Assembly: GCA_903813345.2 (NCBI GenBank)
Contig: CAIIXF020000001.1
Coordinates: 21,845,915 to 21,905,914 of the forward strand
DNA from: Owenia fusiformis
Taxonomy: Eukaryota > Annelida > Polychaeta > Sabellida > Oweniidae
Direction of reading: 5' to 3'
DNA: 60,000 nucleotides
This document shows, piece after piece, positions 23,901 through 35,900 of the stretch. The notes below the pieces were generated by a model, which did not search any database, had not been told where the DNA came from, and worked only from the letters and a program-made list of their open reading frames with translations. Both the position numbers and the translations under genes were made by a program. Positions within the stretch are counted from its first letter, which is position 1, and each line of letters starts with the position of its first letter.

Positions 23901-26900
23901 TATAGTCACTGGCATGTAGCGATTATAGCGGTCCTGTCTTGGCTTATTGAATTGTTACGAAGTTACGTATGCGGTGCGGAAGTTAGAGAGCAAATGACCA
24001 TCATTTCAATGTAATAGTTTATGCAGGAAAATTGAGATTAGGCCATTGGAGTATTTGTTTCATGCATTTGTAAAACGTTACCCACTCATAGGTCATACTT
24101 ATCGTTAAACCAATAACTCAAATATATGCCCTTGTACACCGATCACCTGTTGAAATTAATACAGGCCGATTTCAACAAATGTAAACGGCGATATATTTAA
24201 AATCGTATTCAAGCATGACCACGTCCCAACTTCTTTTGTTTTCTTTACAACTAAGCTATGACTGCAGTCTATTCAGTGTTGCGTATCGAACCTTGTTTAT
24301 TATAAAAATAGTGCAACAACAAGCAGAATTCACACATTTACCTTATACTTATTCTCAACTGAAGACATTGAATTTATCTCTTAGGTTTTACATTATAAAT
24401 ATCTTAACATGCAGAATACGAAAATAGAGGCTTAGGCCCAACTTTGTATGAATTTTATGAGAATAATCTGATTTTAGAGAAATGAAAAGAAAAATGTCCA
24501 CACACTACACAAAATATTTATGGTTCCCCGGGAATACGTATGTGCTGCTTGTATATTAGAATCGTATTCCAGTTACAGAAAGAAGTACATATCATGCTAA
24601 ACTATATACAACAGTTATGCACTTGGAGGTTTTGGATACAGGGAATATCCCGAGGGATACATAATATGTCTTCCCTTGGTCCCTCGGGAAGAAATATTGT
24701 ATATCTCTCGGGATATTCCCTGTATCCAAAACCTCCAATTGCATAACCCCTATATAATGGCCAAGGGATAATCCCAATATCCTGACTATAGGATAATATG
24801 TTTATCCCATACCAATCTTGGTCATCTGGTTCACATTGTTAAATCGTGGAAATATTTTAGAATATTCATGTCCAGTTTTGTTTTCTTGGCCGTGGGCGGA
24901 TTTTCATGTTCTCTCAAATAATCCCATATTTATTTTCTCGAATTTTTTATTGATAAAGTGGATGCTCTCTCCCTTTTTTAACTATCAAACAGACCCTGAT
25001 TGTCTGTGTTTTCTCCATTGCCGTTTACAGTCATTCCGCGAACGTTACAAATTATGAACAAATATGCAAGCGGCGATTATGACGTAGCGGGCAGATATAC
25101 TACATCTGCCCGCTTGGAGCGGGACGTAAAGCTTTATCCCATGGTTGCAAGGAGGATATAGATCGAATATCACATGATGATATATTTGATATGTGGATCA
25201 AGATATCATATTTTAGCAAACAATTTACGAACCATCGAATATCACTTTTAAACTATCGAATATCACATCTTAAATAGAGGATATCCTATGATTTATGAGT
25301 GATATGATTTTTATCCACGAATGGATATGATATCTGCACGAGTGAGCGTAGCGAGAGATTAAAATCATATCACGAGTAAATCATAGGATGTTCTTTATAT
25401 TCCATAGTTAAAGTCATCATCAGAATCTTCGGGAATTAAGTGATCTAAAACGAATTTTCCAAACGATACGGCGATATTGACACTTAGCCTCGTTTTGAGT
25501 CTAAAGTAGCAAAAATCCATAAACCATGGCATACGGCGCCGCATGTCATGGCTAAAACACCGTATGCTATGGTTAAGTGAAAATTTGCCAAAAATATCAT
25601 ATTTTACCACTGATTTCAAAAATACCGTTTTTATTTTGACATGTTATCCTATGGATATCATGCTAACTATGGAATAATATAGGAATATCCTATGGTTTTG
25701 AAAAAATATCATTTATATCCATGAATGGATATTGATATCTTCATGAGTGAGCGCAGCGAATGAGTGAAGATATTTGTATCCATGAGTGGATATAATTGAT
25801 ATTTTTGAAAAACCATAGGATTGTCCGTTTATCCCATGGAAAATCATCATCAGCGAAAAAAGTTGAAAAATATAATTTGAGAAAAATTTTGAAAAAATGA
25901 AAAAAAATTGAAAAAAATGTGAAAAAATGTTGAAATTATTTTTGAAATTTTGAATTTTTTTGAAATATTTTTGAAAATAATTAAAAAATGTAAAAAAAAA
26001 TTTGAAAAAATTCGAAACCATCGAATATCACTTTTCAAACCATCGAATATCACTTTTCAAACCATCGAATATCACTTTCTAAGACGTGATATTCGATAGT
26101 TTAAAAGTGATATTCGATGGTTTGTGAATTTTTTGCTAAAATATGATATCTTGATCCACATATCAAATATATCTTCATGTGATATTCGATCTATATCCTT
26201 GCAACCATGGGATAACAAGGAATATCCTATGGCTCTGAAAAAATATCACTTATATCCATGAGTGGATATTGATATCTTCGCGAGTGAGCGCAGCGAATGA
26301 GTGAAGATACTGATATCCATGAGTGGATATAAGTGATATTTTTGAAAAACTATAGGATTGTCCGTTTCATCCCATTGGGAATTATTATCCAGCGAACATT
26401 GAATAGTCAGATAAATTGCAATGGAAATTCCATTTCGTCTGACATTTTGATTGCGATAATTCAACGAACGTCATATACGTGACGTAACAGAGTGGTTTGT
26501 ATTTAATGCGAACGCCGTAAAAACAGGATCCCAAAAAATAAAAATATATAATAAATGTATAATTCAATTCAATTCAATTCAATTTATTTCATATTTCTTA
26601 TATAATATACACTATAAAAACAAGCCGCTAGACACCCTAGTGGGTATATGTTGCGGTCTAACAGAAATCATTTAAATGACATCTAGACTACATATAAAAG
26701 AAAACACTTATATTATGTTACATGTAGGTATATAAAAATGGTATTAACAATTAATCTAAGGATGTACAATGTAAAAATGTTACAAAAATCAGGTATCAGT
26801 ATAAAATCAACAGTATAGTATGATATTGGTATTATACATTATCGATAGATGAGTAGTTTTTTATATGAAGATTTGAAAATATTTAGAGTGGAGCATTTTT

Positions 26901-29900
26901 TAATATCATGTGGTAGAGCATTCCAAAGATTAGGACCTAGATAGCGAAGGGAAAGTTTAGAGCATTTAGGGATATGAAAATAATGCAATTGTCTTGTGTA
27001 ATGATGATGAATACTAATGTTGATATCAAACAAGTCTTGAAATAGATTTTTTGGAAGACTGGGGTGCGTATTAAAGATTTTGTACATGAACTGACCAGTA
27101 CAATATCTGTTGACATCAAAAATATTTAATATGTTAAGATCTTCAAATAAGGGAGCGGAGTGAGAAAGTCTATCCTTATTTAAAGCTAGCCTTAAGAATT
27201 GTTTCTGCAGTTTATGTAGACGATCATAAAATGATTTAAATGTGTTACCCCAGATTATGTTGCAATAATTTAATTGAGAGTGTATCAATGAGTAGTAAAT
27301 TGTTTTGAAACTGTCTATTTGAAGTAGATGTTTAATGTGATAAAGAGAACCAATGACGCGAGAAATCTTTGTTTCAATAGATTTTATGTGCTCTTTAAAT
27401 TTCAAGTTTTTATCAATAATAATTCCAAGAAAGTCAATTTTATCCCGGAAATTTATGTTCTCATTGCGTATTTTGAGATTCAGATTTGTTTGATTTTTTT
27501 GGGGTCCAAATAGAATAGCATTGGTTTTGCCAATATTAAGTGAAAGTTTGTTTGCTTTTATCCAGTCATCTATTGAATTCAAGTTTGCATTAGTTCATTT
27601 AAATCATAATCACTATCAAGAAGATTGGTGTCATCAGCAAACATAATAAATTTTAGATTAGGGTCAACAAAAGGCAGATCATTTATGTAAAGAATAAATA
27701 ATAGTGGTCCAAGCACCGAGCCCTGCGGAACACCACAATTTAGAGATGATTGTTTAGATTCATAATTGTTAATGGTGACATATTGTTTGCGGTCTTTTAA
27801 ATAACTTTCAAACCAGGACTTAGCTATTCCTCTGATGCCATAATATTCAAGTTTTTGTATCAAAATGTCATGATTAATAGTGTCAAAGGCCTTGGAAAAA
27901 TCTAATGTTATGCCAATGCTCGTTTTCCCCAAATCAGTTGATTTTCGAATTTGTTCAATGAAATATAAAATGGCCATGTAGGTAGAGTTGAATTTCTGAA
28001 ATCCAAATTGATAAGTAAAAATAATTTCAAAACGTTCTAAAAAACCAGTGAGTTTGGCGTGCATGAGCTTTTCTAACAATTTAGAAAATACCGATAAAAC
28101 TGAAATTGGTCTATAGTTCGAAGGATTTGTAGTGACTCCTTTTTTAAATACAGGTGTTACTTTGGCCAATTTGAGGGCGTCTGGGAAAATACCAGATTTA
28201 AAAGATAAGTTAAATATATACAAGAGCGGATCAATTAAAAACTGTCTTACAGACTTAATAAGTGATGGTAGAATCCCATCAGGTCCAGGCGAGGAAGATT
28301 TTAGAAGACATATTTCTAATTCAAGCTCAATTTTTGAGGTCTTTTTGAGATAAATAGATGATTGAACTTTTTGAGCTCTTGCTAGGTATTCATAAACAAT
28401 CGTTTTGCTGAATTAATAAAAAAAATTGAAAAAATCAAAACCATCGAATATCACTTTTGAAACCATCGAATATCAATTTGAAACCATCGAATATCACCTT
28501 TCAAAAAGTGATATTCGATGGTTTCAAAAGTGATATTCGATGATTTGGGAATTGTTTGCTAAAATATATCTTCATCCACGTATCAATTATATCTTCACGT
28601 GATATTCGATCTATATCCTTGTAACCATGGGATAAATAAGGGTTATGTACTGGGAGGTTTTGGATACGGGGTTTTTCCAGAGGGAGATATGCATATCTAC
28701 CTGAGGGACCGTAGGGACAGAAAGTAGATGTGCATATCTCACGAGGGATGAACCCAATATCCAAACCGACCGTACATAACTGCTTTATCCTATACCAAGT
28801 AGAGTTTTCAGTAGTACAAGGTGTAAAAAATAAACAAATCATTCATATGCAAAGTCATTTTATTGCATTTCCACTTTTTGGAAGCGGGAAGATACGCCCC
28901 GAAGCGGGAAGATATGCACCGAAGCGGGAGATATGACGGGAGATGTGGAGGTTCTTGATATGGAAACCTCAAAATCAGGATACGGGATATATCTTACCAA
29001 CTTATCTCCCTAAAACCCTACTTGGCATAGGATAAATCAAGATAATTTCTACTCGCATCTAGTCTATTCCACATGTTTGGGAAAAGTGTACAGGAAAATC
29101 TCCATGTTCAATTGATGTATGATCAACCCTCATAGGGGTCAATCCAGTTGTCCGAAACCCAGTTGTCCGAAACTCAATTCTCCGAAACCCAGTTGTCTGA
29201 AACCAAGTTCTCCGAAAATTAGGGGATCTTATCAAAAAATACAATTTCTTAAAACGAATCTTGTCGCAACCTCTGCGAATCACGACAGCATAACATTAAA
29301 TTTTGAATCACGTTGACATCATTGCAAAATTAGGCTAAATATGCTAAGTCAAGACGTTAATTAGCCCACGAAAGTTCATGGGTAACTTGAGAACTACAAA
29401 ATACAACCAAATACTTTTCGAACGTACAATAGCAATATTTCTCACCCAACGTCTTCATAGTTTTAGGAACGTATTTTAAACGCATGATAGCCAAATATAT
29501 CAAGATACTATATCTGCCTAAATGAAGTTATCTAGTGTTGACAAAGTTTTGAAATATATTTTATCCAGATCCATCAGAAATTAACTTAGCCAATACATTT
29601 GTTCATAAGAATTCTTTAATTCTACCTCGTTCCCAATACGTCCTCAGACAGACAAGAAATTGAAGTCACACCCGTTTGTTTGCGTGGCATATTTATACGT
29701 ATACGCACTTTCTCTGATTTTTGTCAAACAAATACATTTCAGGAGAAGAACATAAAAAACAAATGCCTGAAACGAATGCCGAAACATAAATCCCAAGTGA
29801 TTAAGTTTAGAATGTTTTATTCTTTTACGATTTGATAAGAGACTGAGACTAAGAAATTAAATGCGACGAAATATTTTGACAACGTAATTTGTATACTGTT

Positions 29901-32900
29901 TTATTCTTAAAGTTCTATGCGATACCTTATTCTATCTGTTTCAAAATGTTTCATTTTATTTTGCCTATATAAAAGAGATTGAAGAAGATAAGATAAACTG
30001 TTCCGTAATATATATTGTGTTTTAATAACCTTTTTTAGAATCACAATGTAAAATAAATCTCCCGTTCCTGCCATTCTGGTAACGCCATACAATGGATGCA
30101 ATTCAAAGTGAGAGAGAGAGATCTATGAATATCAGAATGCGTCCATGCCATTAATTTGGCCAAATACATGGCATGAAACTGACGTAAGCTTAAGTAAGCT
30201 ACGCCCCCCCCCCCCCTTTCTCTGGTAAATTATGACTTTATTTTTCGGAGTAATGGGTTTCGGACAACTGGGTTTCGGGGAATTGGGTTTCGGACAACTG
30301 GGTTTCGGACAACTGGGGTGTCAATATATACGAATCGAATGTATTCTCGTGTGCATTACAATATCGCCATTGAAACATTTTTGGCCTGCAATGGACGTAT
30401 AATGAATTAGAATATGAGGCCGTGTTATCATTCTAATGTAAAGTCATGGTATTTACTGTAGTATTGGGTTGCAAGTTAATATCAGATTCAATGCAAATTA
30501 ATCATCTAATATCAGATGCGCGATCAGTCCAATAATCTAATTTCAGGTCATCAGTTCGATATCTAGCACTTGTTCTAACGACACGGTATTACTAGACTAT
30601 CATATTATAAATACACACACATATAAAACAATCAAACTGGTACACGATATAAGCACGACTGCTCTTTCAATTGAGTATAAATGTTGATAAACTTACCCGG
30701 AAGCCAAGACATACACGTTTAGACGATGCTATTTTCAGTTCAGTGTAAGAGTAAATGCCCGGATATCGAGGCTTTTTCGTGTAAAGTTTTAACCAAGCAT
30801 CTAAAATCGGGTTATATTGCGTGTAGAATTTATCGATATCAGGGCCGCTACATGCCAGTGTATAGTGTAAGTTATTTTATTTCTATACAGTGTGGAATAG
30901 AGTGTATAAACTTTTACAGTTTCAAGCAGGTTTTAGTGTTTTCTGACCAATGATATATTCAGACTTATTCATTTCACGATTATGTAATATCACTGAAGTA
31001 TTATCACTGAAGTGCATCAATGACCTTACTAATATTCAAAAGCTCACCATGTGAGCTAAATATACCACAGTGATAATGAGTGGTTTTAGAACAGTTTACC
31101 ATATTTTTGACTATCAATACCTGACGTGGGATTATAAATACCGTAGATTAACATGCTTCTGTACAAATGAAGTCCATGAGGGAACATGCAGGGGTGAGTC
31201 TAACAATTTCAAATATTTGAATGCCTTAAAATGAACATTATTCAATATTTTCAATTCAGTCAATATCATTTTGAATAAAATCTTAAAAAGGACCATTTAA
31301 TTCAACATGTTAATACAATCTCAATTTTCATGTGGCCTTAGATTGAACCAAACTTTTTTGGGCCTTTTGGGGTTTCAAACTGCTTGTAGTGATAAAATAA
31401 ATGCTAAACTACATTACACACTTTCTCTGAATATTTTTACTCTTTTAATTACAGAAATCAAAGATGCAGAAATATATTTCACTGGTGGTAGGAACATTTG
31501 GGATGTGGTTGACAGGAGTCTTATACAGTTTCAACACATATGCACTTGCCTTGAAAAACACTTTCAACTATACACAGTCAAATGTGGAGTACATAGCTGC
31601 AAGTGGTGACCTAGGACAAAGTATTATGTTTCCTGTTGGACTAATATTTGATAAATTTGGACCAAGACCTACTTGTACATTTGGTCTGATTCTCACTGGA
31701 GTTGGATTTACACTATTATGGATGAGTACAATATTCAAAACCTATTTTGCTCATAATGCCTGGCTGTTTTGTGTCATATATTCAGTTGCAATGTTTGGAA
31801 CAGCATTTCCCAATATCGCAAGTTTAGCAGTAAACAGTAAGAACTTTGAGGAAAAACACAGAGCTACAGTGCTAGTGGTTCTTGGTTGTGTATATGGGAT
31901 TTCTCCAACAATATTTAGCACCATCTATCAAGGATTTTTTGTACAAGGCCACGTTAAAGATGCTGAGAATCAAAAGTACGGAGACTTTATGCTGTTTTTA
32001 GCTGTGATATCAGTAGCTATAAATTTGTTAGCCATAGCGCTACTTAAGGAAATACCAAGAAATGAAACAATCCAAACAGAAGGAACTGAGTTGAATGAAC
32101 TCTTCAAAACTTTAGAAAAAAACAAGGAAGATGATAAAACAGATGATGCTAAATATGTAGATGAGAAAACTACACTGATTCCAGAGGCTGCAGGTCGGAA
32201 GAACACTACAAGTCTTCGAGATTTGAACAGCTGGCAAATTATACAAACATTGCAATTTCATTACTTCTTTCTAATATGTATCATTTTGGGTGGAACTGGT
32301 GGTACATTTGTCAACAATATCACCATTGTCTTGAGATCTGCTCATCGAGAACATGAAGTGGCAATTTTTACTATCTGCCTTCCCATTTTCAGTTCATTAG
32401 GCAGAATTTGTATTGGGTTAGGTTTTGGTTATATCTTCCAAAGATGGAATAACATTCCTAAATCATCAGGTTAATTGCCATGTTCAATAATAATGTGCAT
32501 CAGCCTTATTGTTATGATTTCCTTCTATCATAGTTTCATTGGGTTATTCAGTAGTACCATTATGATGAGTTTTGCATACGGGGCTTTTTTTTTACAAGTA
32601 CAATGTGTCAACATTGAATTGTTTGGTTTAAAATATGTTGGACAGAACCTTGGGATCTTTTTTCTAGGCCATGGCATTGGAATGTTTGGATTTCATCAAT
32701 TGTTTGGATTTAGTTATAAACTAAATAGCCCATTAGGATCAAATGAATGTTATGGAGAATCTTGCTCAAAACGGACATTTCTTTTGCTCATGATTTTATG
32801 TTTTTGTGCATTATTTTTAAACATTCTTCTTGTTAAAATTGAAAGAGATGCCAAAATGAAGCAAAAAGAAACCGTAAGAATCCATTGCCAAACCCAGGAT

Positions 32901-35900
32901 CTGGCAGATCTGCCAAATTAAGCAAAAATATATTTTTTCCAACCACTGGTCTTTATATAATAATTTTACATAAAGTGAAGAAAATATTTGTACAATTATT
33001 TCATACACCATATTAGAACATATACCAAAATATTGTATTGGTATTGTTGTTTATTAGAATGTATTACATACAAAGCTTTTGTATTTGATCAATGGAGCTG
33101 AAGGTTGGCTATATATTCCTGTATTATTAAGCCGCCAAACTTTTTTGCCAAGACAATCTTTTGATGTCATGTTTCATTTCTTCCAAATTTCACTCGCACA
33201 CAGACGTGTGATGTCATTTATATAAGGTAGCCATGGAAATAAAGGTATGTCATACAACAATTATGTTCGTATCATTGAATATATGCCTTCGGTCTGTCGT
33301 AATATAGCCCTCGCAAGCTCAGGCTATATTGATGACAGACCTCAGGCATATATTCAATGATAGGGACATAACTGCTAAGAATAGCATTGGCATTTCAAAA
33401 TCAATTCAATATCAATATGTATATTTAGTGCAAAACTACAATTAGTTGATTTATTTCATTGAAACATTTTGATCCTGTTACAAAACAAGGGTAGTTTGTC
33501 CCTAGGCCACAGCATATAAAATTTGAACCAAATCAGTCGACTAGTATCTAAGTTATCAAAGATTACGTTCTTTTACGAAAAATGGCAGCCAATTTAAAAT
33601 TGAACTTCCATCTTGAAAATCCCTTCTCGAGTAAAGCTCCTATGTCCCTAGGCATCAGCGTGTAAAATGTGAACCAAATCCATGTCCCTAAGCAACAGCA
33701 TATAAAATTTAAACCAAATCGGTCAATTAGTATTTGAGTTATCAATGATTATATTTTTTACAAAAAATGGCCGCCATTTTGAATTGAGTGGCCATATTGT
33801 AAATTCCTTCTCGAGCAGAGGTCCTACACCCATGAGGCATAAGCCTATAAAATTTGAATCAAATCCGTCAACCAGTATTTGAGTTATTGACTAACAGATG
33901 GATGGACAGATGGCAGGATGGACGGATGGGTGGCTTTTTATATCCCCCTCGAACTTTGTTCGGTGGGATAATAAAACCAATGTGTGTGATTTCTCTCTTT
34001 GATGTTCTTGTACATACCACACAGAGCAAGTTTCATTCCAACTTCCACATCTTTGATGTTTGGGTTCATTATACCAGGTGTATCAAACACATAGATCTTT
34101 GGCCTATTGCACACCTAAAAGTACACAACATAAGTAAGGATATTTGTCATAATGAAAGTGTCACGAATAGCTGAATTGATATGGTATACTGTATGTTAAA
34201 AATATTCAAAAAGAAGAAAGTCTCCATTTTTGTAAATTATATTTCAAAGTTGTCAATGTAATTCTCCACAATTCAATGGCAGCACAGAAGGTTTAACTCC
34301 GTGGAATATATATATATGTATGTATATGATGTGATATCATGTGTTGACGAATAAAAGAGACTAAAATAAATAAAGAGAGTGATGATTCTTGTATTATTTT
34401 ACCTTTCATGGATAGAAAAATATATAGGGCTTTGAAAGAGAAAGAAAAATAGTCAAGAAGTCTACCTTGAGGTTGAAAGATTTATACATGATACCAAAAC
34501 ATTATGGTACATATCTTTCATGAAACTGATCGATCTAAAGATGATAGCTGACTCTATTGACCTTGACTAAGATCAGATGTGATTTCAATTTTCAATGTTT
34601 TAGAAACCCTATCTAAAATATTTGGGATAAAATTGCCTCGTATATACCTTATAATAGTGTTTTTGGCCATATCTAAAAAAAAGAATTGTTCCTTACCCTG
34701 ATTCTTTCCAAGACACTTCTAGTAATCCCTGGTACTGCACCTACACTTGTAGCTTTGCCTGAAAAAACAAATTAAGGTTCAAAAAGGGGTTTATTTACCT
34801 AACATGTGAAGATCTCCATTGTCACGCTGTGCTGAAGTTCTCTTCTGGTGTATTGATTTATCTAATTATTATTATTATATCTTGGTTACCGTCATATTTG
34901 GCGAGCAATACCTCATTGGTATATTCCGTATTTTACACTCGAAGATAGAGCCAGAATCCCCTCCTTGGAGGAGCCCTGTGTTCTTTTATGTGCACAGGTA
35001 CATGTACACAGACATACAGGTACACACCACAGCCTTTTATATGAGTCGTGAACCACGTTATTCCAGATAATATGGTATATTTGAAAGAGAGGTAAGCTGG
35101 AAGTTACTAAAATAACTCAAATAAATAGAAAATATTTGAGCTACTATTCACCAAAAGTCATTTGAGGGCAATTTGTATGTCTTACCTCCTTTTTTTAATT
35201 GTGTTTGACGTATTGCATTTATAAAAGAAGATTTGCCAACATTTGGAACCCCAAGAATCATCAGGTTGAAGTCAACTTCCTAAAAAAGAACAAAATATGG
35301 TGAAAAATAGCATTAAGTGAAGTGACCACTTTTATCCTACATTTTACATGTGCTTTAAGTTTTATTGGTATCAAAAGCACCACAGAACACCAAGTAAGCA
35401 AGAATTTTTTTTCTAAACATCTCAATTTCAAAATCCTAAGAACTTAAACCATACCCTATCATTATTCACATTTGCATTGTCATACTCAAGAGAAATTAAT
35501 TCTAAAATCCACTCTACATGTATCATAGTTAAGAAAAACACAAAATGAAATTCTGCGCAAGGGGCTAATGTAAAAAATCATTATCTTATATTTATTACAC
35601 AAAATACATGACATAATATATTAATAATGTTACCTGAGCTCTATTATATCTATCCTCAGACTCTATGAGCTTTTTGAAGGCAGGCACAATCTGTAAAGGG
35701 AGAAAAACCTGTCATTTCTGTATTATGCAAGTACCTGTACATACAAAGCAACTTCAAGTATATAGCTACAACACTCTCCCTTTCTTTTCCCTGCTTTGAG
35801 AAAGTTTATGGTGAATTTGAATGAATTAAACACTTTTAAACCAGGGGCTTTCTATAGCCATGGTTAAACACAGGGAAGTAATTCAAAATTATTTACCCAG

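Larger units (their letters stand above)
25136..26216. mobile_element. Foldback element with TATCCCATGGTTGC ends (copy 1, intact outer arms)
   Basis: Outer arms 25136-25290 and 26076-26216 are complements: TTATCCCATGGTTGCAAGGA followed by GGATATAGATCGAATATCAC. The inner ends carry a 19-20-bp minisatellite, AACCATCGAATATCACTTTT, repeated near 25228-25280 and 26027-26115. Two hairpins with the GAGTGAGCG loop lie inside (25278-25391, 25685-25822), plus a TTGAAAAAA-rich tract (25853-26020). Three short ORFs over this tract are low-complexity artefacts. Confidence 0.8.

Noticed and set aside
25713-26053. Phe/Asn/Lys-rich minus-strand ORFs of 102 and 67 codons
   Set aside because: They are translations of a TTGAAAAAA low-complexity tract inside a foldback element.
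32470-32600. Intron removing the in-frame TAA of the MFS gene (CAG|GTTAAT donor to a later TTTTTACAAG)
   Set aside because: The sequence that would be removed encodes an intact membrane helix in frame, so a stop mutation or base error is the simpler reading.
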